A stretch of 6,386 nucleotides of DNA from Candidatus Melainabacteria bacterium (GCA_903970565.1 CAJCJE010000140.1:1-6386); one strand, 5' to 3'; counted from the first letter of the stretch, positions 1 to 5,742 are shown. Notes: generated by a model from the letters alone, not told the origin. Translations and numbers: made by a program.

Positions 1-1
1 C

Positions 2-202
2 ATCATGCTGCACGTCGAGCAGCTGTATCTGCACTGCGCGAAGGCCTTCCTGCGCTCCTCGCTGTGGGAGCCGCACACCTGGCCGGAGCGCGGCAGCCTG
101 CCGACGATGGGCCGGATGCTCAAAGACCAGATCGGGTTGACCGCCTCGGTCGAGGAACTCGACGCGGGCCTGGACGAGGGCTCCCGGAACCGGCAGTACT
201 GA
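2..202 (+). CDS. PPOX-type FMN flavoprotein, C-terminal part (cut by window edge)
   Basis: The reading frame is open from the left edge to TGA at 200-202 and gives the last 66 residues of a protein. The segment reading HCAKAFLRSSLWEP, then a Trp-Pro and a GRMLKDQIG stretch, resembles the C-terminal tail of pyridoxamine-5'-phosphate-oxidase-like split-barrel flavoproteins of the MSMEG_1061/DR2398 type, which bind FMN; their substrates are mostly unknown. The N-terminal barrel lies outside the window, so flavin-contacting residues cannot be checked. The Met codon at position 5 is internal and not a credible start, because the family tail continues upstream. The gene precedes a nitroreductase on the same strand by 58 bases, but a hairpin overlapping the stop argues for separate transcripts. 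Family membership is recognised from memory of the motif only. Confidence 0.72.
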   Translation: MMLHVEQLYLHCAKAFLRSSLWEPHTWPERGSLPTMGRMLKDQIGLTASVEELDAGLDEGSRNRQY

Positions 203-225
203 CCGGGCACACGATCGGCCGGTCA
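200..225 (+). terminator. hairpin overlapping the stop codon of the first gene
   Basis: TGACCGG (200-206) pairs with CCGGTCA (219-225), a perfect 7-bp stem around a 12-base loop, and its left arm contains the TGA stop. There is no T-run after it, which is normal for hairpin terminators proposed in high-GC actinobacteria. It may separate the flavoprotein transcript from the nitroreductase. A chance dyad in GC-rich DNA is possible. Confidence 0.35.
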
Positions 226-260
226 TCGGAGTCTGGTCCGGCTCGTGCGAAGATCGGATC

Positions 261-905
261 ATGCCAGGACGTGAACTGACCCCGGACGAACTGCTGACGA
301 CCACCAGAACGGTCCGCAAACGACTGGATCTCGACCGGCCGGTACCGATGGAACTGATCCGGGAGTGCCTTGAGATCGCCCTCCAGGCGCCCTCCGGCAG
401 CAACCTGCAGACCTGGCACTGGCTGGTGCTGACCGACCCGGACCAGCGGGCCGCCATCGGCGAGCTGTACCGCCGCGCGGTGGAGAACTACCTGGCCTCG
501 GCTGGTGCGGCCGGCAAACTGTTCGCCGACGATCCGCAGCGGTCCAAGGTGCAGACCCGCGTCGGCGACAGCGTCGCCTACCTCGGCGACAGGATGGGCC
601 AGGTCCCGGTGCTGGTCATTCCCTGTCTGACCGTCGACACGTTGCCCGAGGGCAACCAGGCCGGCCTGTGGGGATCGCTGCTGCCGGCGGTCTGGAGCTT
701 CATGCTCGCCGCCCGCGCGCGGGGTCTCGGCACCGCCTGGACGACCTTGCACATGCAGTACGAGCAGGAAGCCCAGGAGATCCTCGGCCTGCCGGCGAAC
801 GTACGCCAGGCCGCGCTGATCCCCACCGCGTTCACCATCGGCACCGACTTCAAGCCGGCCCCACGGCAGCCGCTGGAGGATGTCCTGCACCTCGACCGCT
901 GGTGA
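261..905 (+). CDS. nitroreductase family protein (FMN-dependent oxidoreductase)
   Basis: This 214-residue protein has the size of the usual nitroreductase fold. These dimeric cytosolic enzymes bind FMN and use NAD(P)H to reduce nitroaromatics, quinones or similar acceptors; the physiological substrate here is unknown. Visible motifs are the N-terminal basic stretch TTRTVRKRLD (residues 14-23), which contacts the FMN phosphate; APSGSNLQTWHW (43-54), the classic second FMN motif; the helix starting GLWGSLLPAVWSFMLA (135-150) followed by ARGLGTAW (153-160); and IPTAFTIG (187-194). All core blocks are present, so it looks intact. The ATG at 261 lacks a good ribosome site (AAGATCGG just before it is weak), but no better in-frame start exists that leaves the N-terminal motif complete. 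It lies behind another FMN-fold gene and is followed by a palindrome. Confidence 0.9.
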   Translation: MPGRELTPDELLTTTRTVRKRLDLDRPVPMELIRECLEIALQAPSGSNLQTWHWLVLTDPDQRAAIGELYRRAVENYLASAGAAGKLFADDPQRSKVQTRVGDSVAYLGDRMGQVPVLVIPCLTVDTLPEGNQAGLWGSLLPAVWSFMLAARARGLGTAWTTLHMQYEQEAQEILGLPANVRQAALIPTAFTIGTDFKPAPRQPLEDVLHLDRW

Positions 906-913
906 GGCCGTGA

Positions 914-929
914 GCCGCCGATCGGCGGC
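914..929 (+). terminator. 16-bp perfect palindrome after the nitroreductase gene
   Basis: GCCGCCGATCGGCGGC reads the same on both strands and starts eight bases after the nitroreductase stop. It folds as a 6-bp GC stem with a GATC loop. Its position fits a U-less terminator, though it could also be a bidirectional protein-binding site. Confidence 0.4.
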
Positions 930-970
930 CGGGAGGGCCGGGCTACCCGTTCCGCTCCGATTCGCGCGGA

Positions 971-988
971 CGATCGGGCGACCGATCG
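971..988 (+). other. hairpin with GCGA (GNRA-type) tetraloop in the intergenic spacer
   Basis: CGATCGG (971-977) and CCGATCG (982-988) form a perfect 7-bp stem closed by GCGA, a stable GNRA loop if transcribed. It sits between the nitroreductase terminator candidate and the Abi-alpha gene. It may be a second terminator stem or part of an untranslated leader. Nothing else in the sequence decides between these. Confidence 0.3.
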
Positions 989-1042
989 AGGCGAAGGTGA
1001 TCGACTGCGCGCGTCAGTCCTGCCGGTCCCGCCACCAGGCCC

Positions 1043-1048
1043 TATCCT
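1043..1048 (+). promoter_or_regulatory. possible -10 element for the Abi-alpha gene
   Basis: TATCCT lies 60 bases before the GTG start and fits the loose actinobacterial -10 pattern TAnnnT. No convincing -35 hexamer is present at 16-18 bases upstream, so this is a weak call. Confidence 0.25.
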
Positions 1049-1062
1049 CGGTTGATCCACCG

Positions 1063-1078
1063 GCGAACCCTGTTTCGC
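1063..1078 (+). promoter_or_regulatory. LexA-box-like dyad upstream of the Abi-alpha gene
   Basis: The stretch GCGAACCCTGTTTCGC fits the Gram-positive and mycobacterial SOS-box layout CGAAC-N4-GTTCG with one core mismatch (T instead of G opening the right half). Five of its six flanking pairs are complementary. It lies between the -10 candidate and the start codon, where a bound repressor would block transcription. The match is from the sequence; the LexA assignment is inference. Confidence 0.25.
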
Positions 1079-1108
1079 GAACGAGTAGTGCGATGAGCGG
1101 AGGCGCGC

Positions 1109-1939
1109 GTGCAGGACGAGCACGACCCGGCGTCCCAGCCCGTCCTCTCCGGCGCCGAGGCACTGATCGGCCGAGCGGGTCAGGCCGTGGGCTGGCTGGC
1201 CAGGACCGTTTGGCGGGTGACCCGCGCCCTGCCCGGCGGCGAGATCGCCGAGGAGCAGCTGCGCCGGCTGGAGAAGGTCGCCGTACACGAGATCCGCCGC
1301 CGCCTCGAACCCGCCGACACCACCCCCGGCTTCGCCTGGCGGCCACTGGGCTCCGCCGCCCTGGACCCCGGGGTCGGCCGCGCCACCCTCGGCGACCACG
1401 AGCTGGTCACCCTGGTCCGCCCGATGAACGGCCACGTCGAACCGTTGCGCGCCGGCATGGCCGAACTGCTCAACCGCTCCGCGAACTCCGACGCCGAAGC
1501 CAGCAGGGAACTGCTCTACACCACGATCCTGCGCCAACTGGTGCCCGACGAGGCCCGGATCATCGCCGCCCTCGCCGACGGCGTCGCCCGCCCGCTGATC
1601 CACGTCGCCGAGCGCAACGCCATCGGCGCCACCCAGCGCACCGTGCTGGCCAACGCCTCCACGGTCGGCAAGAACGCCGGCGTGGCCACCCCCGCCTTCG
1701 GGCCGATCTACCTCACCCGGCTGCACCGGCTCGGCCTCGTCGACATCGGCGAGGAGGACCCCGCACTGTCCGATCAGTACGACATCCTGCTCACCGACCA
1801 GGCCGTGCGCGCCGCGGCGGCGCAGGCCAAGCGGGCCAGATTCCTCCGGCACACGGTGCTGATCTCGTCCTTCGGCAAGGAGTTCTGGGCCGAGTGCGAC
1901 CCGACCATCGGCGGCCAGCGCCGTCAGATCTCACCCTGA
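1109..1939 (+). CDS. Abi-alpha / DUF4393 family protein
   Basis: This 276-residue soluble protein has no clear membrane helix. The GTG start follows AGCGGAGG (1096-1103) at 5 bases, so the start is well supported. The C-terminal half carries what I recognise as the DUF4393 (Abi-alpha) core: LVPDEARIIAALADG (144-158), a segment of the type NASTVGKNAGVA (182-193) leading to a YL-RLGLVDIGEED stretch (201-217), then YDILLTD (224-230) and a closing SSFGKEFWAEC (253-263), which corresponds to the family's usual TPFG-x-FV-x-AC ending. The N-terminal 65 residues are helical and charged. The family was named after an abortive-infection link, but most chromosomal members have no demonstrated role, so an antiphage function is inference. 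It precedes a DUF445 membrane protein on the same strand by 93 bases and has an SOS-box-like dyad upstream. Confidence 0.82.
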   Translation: MQDEHDPASQPVLSGAEALIGRAGQAVGWLARTVWRVTRALPGGEIAEEQLRRLEKVAVHEIRRRLEPADTTPGFAWRPLGSAALDPGVGRATLGDHELVTLVRPMNGHVEPLRAGMAELLNRSANSDAEASRELLYTTILRQLVPDEARIIAALADGVARPLIHVAERNAIGATQRTVLANASTVGKNAGVATPAFGPIYLTRLHRLGLVDIGEEDPALSDQYDILLTDQAVRAAAAQAKRARFLRHTVLISSFGKEFWAECDPTIGGQRRQISP

Positions 1940-1967
1940 TCGGGCTTCCGTCAAGCCTGCCAGCTCG

Positions 1968-1973
1968 TAATAT
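1968..1973 (+). promoter_or_regulatory. -10 element for the DUF445 gene
   Basis: TAATAT is a five-of-six match to TATAAT (differing at one position) in otherwise GC-rich DNA, 59 bases before the ATG. The -35 region (TTCCGT, 1946-1951, 16-base spacer) is poor, which suggests activator dependence or a non-consensus sigma factor site. Confidence 0.4.
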
Positions 1974-1988
1974 GTGACAGAGTTCACG
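1973..1988 (+). promoter_or_regulatory. CRP/GlxR-type operator overlapping the DUF445 promoter
   Basis: TGTGACAGAGTTCACG matches the CRP/GlxR consensus TGTGA-N6-TCACA at nine of ten defined bases; only the last base differs. It begins on the last base of the -10 candidate and would cover the transcription start. In that position a cAMP-receptor-type regulator would repress rather than activate. Confidence 0.45.
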
Positions 1989-2032
1989 GTGTTTGACTGC
2001 CGAGTAGGTTCGCTGGGCGAGGGGTGGGTGAG

Positions 2033-3265
2033 ATGGGCGCGATCCTCGCCGATGTCGGTCGGCACTGGTACGTCTACCTGTCGATCCCGATCATGGCCGC
2101 GATCATCGGCTACGTCACCAAGCTCGTCGCCATTCGGATGATGTTCCGGCCGCTGAACTTCGTCGGCGTCAAACCGTTGGGCTGGCAGGGGATTGTGCCC
2201 AAACGCGCGGCCCGGATGGCCGCCATCGCCTGCGACACCATGACCGAGCAGCTGGTCAAGCCGAGCGACGTACTGCGCAGGCTCGACCCGGAGCTGATCG
2301 CCAAGGAGATCCAGGGACCGCTGCGCGAGGTCGCCGCCGAACTGACCGAGGAGGTCGCGGCCGAGTTCCAACCGGGCTTGTGGGAGTCCCTGCCGGAGTC
2401 GGTCCGCCGCCTGGTCATCCGCCGGGTCCAGGCCGAGACGCCGCGACTGCTCGCGGCCATGTTGCAGACCGTCCAGGACAACGTCGAATCCGTCTTCGAC
2501 CTGCGCGACATGGTGATCACCAACCTGGTTCGGGACAAGGCCCTGCTCAACCGGATCTTCACCGAGGCAGGGCACCGCGAGTTCCAGTTCATCGCCCGCG
2601 CCGGCCTGCTGTTCGGCGCCGTGATCGGCGTGATCCAGATGGTCGCCTGGGCGCTGTTCAAGCAGCCGCTCATCATGCCGTTCTTCGGTGTGATCACCGG
2701 CTGGTTCACCGACTGGCTCGCGCTGCGGATGATCTTCCGCCCCCTACGGCCCACCCGCTACCTCGGCATGCTCACCTGGCAGGGCATGTTCCTGCGTCGT
2801 CGCGACGAGGTCTCCGAGTCCTACGCGACCCTGATCGCCGAGGAGGTCATCACCCCGCACAAGGTCATCGAGGCCGTCCTGCGCGGCCCTCTCGCCGACC
2901 GCCTGTTCGCGATGATGCAACGCGAGGTCGAACAGGTCATCGACCGCCAGACCCGGTTCGCCCGGCCGTTCGTCCGGCTGGCCATCGGCAGTACCCGCTA
3001 CCTGGAGATGAAGCACGCCATCGCCGACAAGGTGTTGGACCGGATGCCGGAAACCCTCGACTACATCGCCGACTACGCCAAGGACGCGATGGACATCCGC
3101 AACCTGCTGATCGCCAAGATGCGCGAGCTGACCGCCGAGGAGTTCGAGAACCTGCTCCGCCCGGCCTTCCAGCAGGACGAGTGGATACTGATCACCTGCG
3201 GCGCGATCCTCGGCGGCGTCGTCGGTGAACTCCAGTCCCTGATCCTGGAACGCTTCGCCCACTGA
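2033..3265 (+). CDS. DUF445 family membrane protein with duplicated halves
   Basis: This 410-residue integral membrane protein belongs to the DUF445 family, whose biochemical role is not established. Hydrophobic helices lie at about 13-34, 186-208, 211-232 and 384-405, so two long charged helical domains sit between helix pairs. The family signature is found twice: GYVTKLVAIRMMFRPL (26-41) then WQG (51-53), and again from G219 through ALRMIFRPL (230-238) then WQG (249-251). Later parts repeat too: DLRDMVI (156-162) matches DIRNLLI (354-360), and the two closing helices each carry a glycine-rich G-A-(I/V)-(I/L)-G pattern. ATG at 2033 is preferred because GAGGGG (2019-2024) lies 8 bases before it; an in-frame GTG at 2024 would overlap that site and add three residues. 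It has its own promoter candidate but may also be read through from the Abi-alpha gene. Confidence 0.88.
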   Translation: MGAILADVGRHWYVYLSIPIMAAIIGYVTKLVAIRMMFRPLNFVGVKPLGWQGIVPKRAARMAAIACDTMTEQLVKPSDVLRRLDPELIAKEIQGPLREVAAELTEEVAAEFQPGLWESLPESVRRLVIRRVQAETPRLLAAMLQTVQDNVESVFDLRDMVITNLVRDKALLNRIFTEAGHREFQFIARAGLLFGAVIGVIQMVAWALFKQPLIMPFFGVITGWFTDWLALRMIFRPLRPTRYLGMLTWQGMFLRRRDEVSESYATLIAEEVITPHKVIEAVLRGPLADRLFAMMQREVEQVIDRQTRFARPFVRLAIGSTRYLEMKHAIADKVLDRMPETLDYIADYAKDAMDIRNLLIAKMRELTAEEFENLLRPAFQQDEWILITCGAILGGVVGELQSLILERFAH

Positions 3266-3342
3266 GCGTCCGGCGGACGGTCGCCCTGCTTGTCGTCCAG
3301 CCGCCGTTGCACGGCGAGGCCGACGTCGACGTCGAACTGCTG
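3266..3342. other. convergent intergenic spacer, weak dyads only
   Basis: This 77-base gap separates the stops of the DUF445 gene (+) and the aminotransferase gene (-). It holds a 5-bp hairpin, CGTCC-GGC-GGACG (3267-3279), and a 14-bp palindrome CGACGTCGACGTCG (3321-3334). Either could end transcription from one or both sides, but neither is strong and there is no T-run. Confidence 0.25.
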
Positions 3343-4422
3343 TCAGTGTTGGAAAGTCCTTGCCGCCGCAAGGAAAGCGTCGTTCTCGTGCGGGTCGCCG
3401 ATGGTCACCCGCGCGCCGTCGCCGTCGCCACCGGTGACGAACGCCCGCACGATCACCCTGTGGTCCATGCAGTGCTCGTTGAACGCCTGGGTCCGCTCGC
3501 CCAGCGGCAGCCAGACGAAATTCGCCTGTGTCGGCGGCACCTGGTAACCCATGCCGAGCAGTTCGTCGCGGACCCGGTAGCGCTCGGCCACGATGGCCTT
3601 GCACCGCTGCATCAGCTCGTCCTCGGCATCCAGCGAGGCTATCGCGGCGGTCTGCGCGAGTGAGTTCACCGAGAACGGCACGAACACCTTGCGCAGCGCC
3701 TCGGTGACCGGTTCCGGCGCGATGCAGTAGCCCACCCGCAGCCCGGCCAGCCCGTAGGCCTTGGAGAAGGTGCGCAGCACCGCGACATTGCCGTGTCCCC
3801 GCGCCCAGGCCTCGGTCGTCACCGCGACGCCGTCGTGGACCTCCGGGTCGTCGACGAACTCCCGGTACGCCTCGTCGATGATGATCAGTACGTCCCTGGG
3901 CGCCGCGTCGATGAACCCGCGCAGCTCGGCGCCGGTCAGCGCGGTCCCGGTCGGGTTGTTCGGGGTGCACACGAACACCAGCCGCGTCGCCGGAGTGATC
4001 GCGGCGAGCATGGCGTCGAGGTCGAGCCGGTGGTCGGCGGTCAACGGCACCGGCACCCTGGTCGCCCCGACCACGTGGATCTGCGTCGGGTACGCCTCGA
4101 ACGACCGCCAGGGGAACACCACCTCGGCCTGCGCGGTGCAGGTCACCTGGACGAGCTGCTGGCACAACGACACCGACCCGCAACCGAGGGCGACCTGACT
4201 GGTCTCCACGCCGAATCGCCGCGCCAGCCGCTCGGTCAACGCGCCCGCCCCGCTGTCCGGGTAGCGGTTGATCTCGGCGCCGGCCGCCGCCAGCTTCTCC
4301 CGCACGCTGGGCAGAGGCCCCGCGGCGACCTCGTTGCTGGCCAGTTTGATCGCGCCAGGCACGTTGCGGCCCGGAACGTAGGGGGCAAGCTGGTCGAGGT
4401 CGGCCCGGATGAGTGCGGTCAT
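3343..4422 (-). CDS. pat: aromatic amino acid aminotransferase (Pat / HisC2-like, PLP-dependent)
   Basis: This 359-residue class I/II aminotransferase of the histidinol-phosphate type has the usual length for the family. Visible motifs are KLASNE (26-31), the PLP-stacking region with CGSVSLCQQLVQVT (81-94), TPNNPTG (153-159; Asn155/156 contacting the cofactor), IDEAYREF (182-189; Asp183 and Tyr186), the Schiff-base lysine K221 in RTFSKAYGLAGLRVGY (217-232), and the carboxylate-binding arginine R338 in GARVTIG. The block CGSVSLCQQLVQVT and the ending of the NFVWLPLG-R-Q type closely resemble Mycobacterium HisC2/Pat (Rv3772), which transaminates aromatic 2-oxo acids such as phenylpyruvate. No histidine genes are nearby, which favours Pat over a biosynthetic HisC. 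Start support is strong: AGGAGA (complement of 4429-4434) lies 6 bases before ATG. It is cytosolic and divergent from the hydrolase-family gene. Confidence 0.9.
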   Translation of the reverse strand: MTALIRADLDQLAPYVPGRNVPGAIKLASNEVAAGPLPSVREKLAAAGAEINRYPDSGAGALTERLARRFGVETSQVALGCGSVSLCQQLVQVTCTAQAEVVFPWRSFEAYPTQIHVVGATRVPVPLTADHRLDLDAMLAAITPATRLVFVCTPNNPTGTALTGAELRGFIDAAPRDVLIIIDEAYREFVDDPEVHDGVAVTTEAWARGHGNVAVLRTFSKAYGLAGLRVGYCIAPEPVTEALRKVFVPFSVNSLAQTAAIASLDAEDELMQRCKAIVAERYRVRDELLGMGYQVPPTQANFVWLPLGERTQAFNEHCMDHRVIVRAFVTGGDGDGARVTIGDPHENDAFLAAARTFQH

Positions 4423-4475
4423 CGTCGGTCTCCTGCTCAGTGGGACGTCGTCGGCTGGCCAGGCGGTTATCAGCC

Positions 4476-4490
4476 AACCTACCTATTATC
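4476..4490 (-). promoter_or_regulatory. promoter region of pat with two possible -10 elements
   Basis: On the minus strand GATAAT (complement of 4485-4490) and TAGGTT (complement of 4476-4481) are AT-rich hexamers in an otherwise GC-rich gap, 54-68 bases before the pat start. Both fit -10 patterns, but neither has a good -35 partner. GGTT and AACC arms in the same stretch form a small dyad. Confidence 0.3.
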
Positions 4491-4608
4491 CATCGACATC
4501 GGCACCAGCCCTCCCACGTAGCCGCGTACCCCTGATGCTCGGCGGCGTCGACGCGGGTTCGCCGCGTTTCGGGTCAATATGGGTTTCCTGTCAGTTCGTG
4601 GCGTCACG

Positions 4609-4614
4609 TTGACT
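4609..4614 (+). promoter_or_regulatory. possible -35 hexamer for the hydrolase-family gene
   Basis: TTGACT matches five of six bases of TTGACA, 32 bases before the ATG at 4646. The expected -10 place (about 4632-4637, GGTTGG) is poor. If used, it would give a very short leader, consistent with the weak ribosome site there. Confidence 0.2.
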
Positions 4615-4645
4615 TGCGTTCACCCTCGCGTGGTTGGCTGGTGAC

Positions 4646-5338
4646 ATGACCCAGACCCGAACCGAGCGCATCGAGCTGACCGACGGCCGATCCTTACGGC
4701 TGACGGTCGCCGAGCCGGACAACGCCGTCCGAGGCGGTCTTGTGGTACTGCACGAAGCCCGCGGCGTGACCGACGTCGTGCGCGGACTGGTATCAAGCCT
4801 CGCCGATGAGGGCTGGCTCGCCGTCGCCCCGCACCTCTACCGCGGCGAGGACGCGGACGAGTTCGACGGCGCGGCCGTCGAAGCACGGCTGAAGGCCCTG
4901 GACGGCGAATCGGTGCTCGCCGACACCGACGCCGCCGCGATGTGGCTGGCCCAGCGCGGCGTGGCCGCCGACCGGACCGGCGTGATCGGGTTCGACCTCG
5001 GTGGCACCGTCGCCCTCGTCGTCGCATCCCACCGAACCGTTGCCGCCGCGGTCAGCGTGGCCGGTGGCGGCATCATCGAACCCCTGGCCGAGGGCCTGCC
5101 CGCCCTGGTCGAAGTGGTCGGCGAGCTGACCTGCCCCTGGCTGGGCCTCTACGGCGACCAGGACCAGGCCATCCCGGTCGAGGAGGTCGAAAAGCTCCGC
5201 GACGCCGCCGCGCACGCCGAGGTCGCCACCGACGTGGTCCGCTTCGCCGAGGCCAACAACCGCTTCGACACCAACCCGGACGCCTCCTTCGAGGCTTGGC
5301 AGCGCACCCTCAACTGGTTCGACATGCACCTGCGCTGA
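4646..5338 (+). CDS. dienelactone hydrolase family protein, likely without the canonical triad
   Basis: This 230-residue alpha/beta-hydrolase of the dienelactone hydrolase (DLH) family is full length. The order of elements fits: GLVVLHEARG (31-40, with the conserved Glu37), VAPHLYRG (60-67), the nucleophile elbow IGFDLGG (114-120), YGDQDQAIP (169-177) with the acid at D173, and a C-terminal block ending in AWQRTLNWFDMHLR. Classical DLH enzymes use Cys-Asp-His. Here the elbow residue is Asp117 where Cys is expected, and Asn205 (ANNRFD) stands where the His of G-H-x-F is expected; only the acid remains. The GFD elbow may be a subfamily trait, but the histidine loss makes ordinary hydrolysis doubtful. 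ATG at 4646 is chosen over an in-frame TTG at 4634; both have poor ribosome sites. It is soluble and divergent from pat. Confidence 0.85.
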   Translation: MTQTRTERIELTDGRSLRLTVAEPDNAVRGGLVVLHEARGVTDVVRGLVSSLADEGWLAVAPHLYRGEDADEFDGAAVEARLKALDGESVLADTDAAAMWLAQRGVAADRTGVIGFDLGGTVALVVASHRTVAAAVSVAGGGIIEPLAEGLPALVEVVGELTCPWLGLYGDQDQAIPVEEVEKLRDAAAHAEVATDVVRFAEANNRFDTNPDASFEAWQRTLNWFDMHLR

Positions 5339-5422
5339 CCAGCCGTCCGCACTGACCGGACCGCGCACCCTCGCGCCAGGCGCACGCTTGCGCACGATAG
5401 TGGCAGACCCGGCCTGTCGCAC

Positions 5423-5457
5423 CCGGCCCCGGATGGCGCCCCGCCGTCCGGGGCCGG
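5423..5457 (+). terminator. 16-bp stem hairpin, terminator of the hydrolase-family gene
   Basis: The left arm 5423-5438 (CCGGCCCCGGATGGCG) pairs with the right arm 5442-5457 (CGCCGTCCGGGGCCGG) through 16 base pairs, closed by a CCC loop. The only non-Watson-Crick pair is T5434 with G5446, a G-U wobble in plus-strand RNA but an A-C mismatch in minus-strand RNA. That makes it better as a plus-strand structure, matching the upstream gene, whose stop is 84 bases away. No T-run follows. Confidence 0.65.
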
Positions 5458-5585
5458 CGCATGTCCGGATTGCCCGGTCCGGCGCGGGGTTGCCAGACCA
5501 GCGGCTGACACGCGGCGGCGCCAATGACGACTTGCGGCTGATGCGCGCCGTCGCCGGCGCATGATTGGGTTTCGGTACCGGTTGT

Positions 5586-5602
5586 TTCAGGTCACCTTCA
5601 GG
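5586..5602 (+). promoter_or_regulatory. 11-bp-spaced TTCAGG direct repeats
   Basis: TTCAGG occurs at 5586-5591 and again at 5597-5602, exactly one helical turn apart, with TCACC between. This layout is typical of sites for OmpR/PhoP-type response regulators, which bind as head-to-tail dimers. The particular regulator is not identifiable. Confidence 0.25.
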
Positions 5603-5658
5603 AAAAGTCATCCACCGTGAGTGGACGATCACAGAAGGCTGAATACTGTCGGAGGGCC

Positions 5659-5742
5659 GTGAAGGCAACGTCAGGGGTGATTCGGACGTCTGTCTGGATG
5701 CCCGACCAGGTGGACGAGCGGCACGATTCGGCGATCAGCTAG
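5659..5742 (+). CDS. possible 27-residue leader ORF
   Basis: A GTG at 5659 follows GGAGGG (5651-5656) closely (2-4 bases, shorter than ideal) and opens 27 codons ending in TAG at 5740-5742. The stop overlaps the AGGA ribosome site (5741-5744) of the frame starting at 5752, a geometry that permits translational coupling. The peptide has no recognisable motif and no run of one amino acid that would suggest attenuation. It could easily be chance. Confidence 0.18.
   Translation: MKATSGVIRTSVWMPDQVDERHDSAIS

Noticed and set aside
578..1852. Long open frame on the minus strand spanning the nitroreductase and Abi-alpha genes
   Set aside because: Its residues are mostly Gly, Arg, Ala and Asp-Gln strings typical of the antisense of GC-rich genes, and the plus-strand frames carry clear family motifs.
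880..1977. 365-codon plus-strand frame over the Abi-alpha gene
   Set aside because: Arg/Pro-rich frame-shifted shadow; the GTG at 1109 with a good ribosome site gives the conserved protein.
2024..2032. GTG start for DUF445 three codons upstream
   Set aside because: It would overlap the GAGGGG ribosome site that is correctly spaced for ATG 2033, although it cannot be fully excluded.
2744..4477. 577-codon minus-strand frame overlapping pat and the end of DUF445
   Set aside because: It lies in another frame of pat, is Arg/Gly-rich and has no motif; pat in the correct frame has all PLP motifs.
4634..4645. TTG start giving four extra residues to the hydrolase-family protein
   Set aside because: TTG starts are rare, no ribosome site supports it, and ATG 4646 already gives a normal-length N-terminus.
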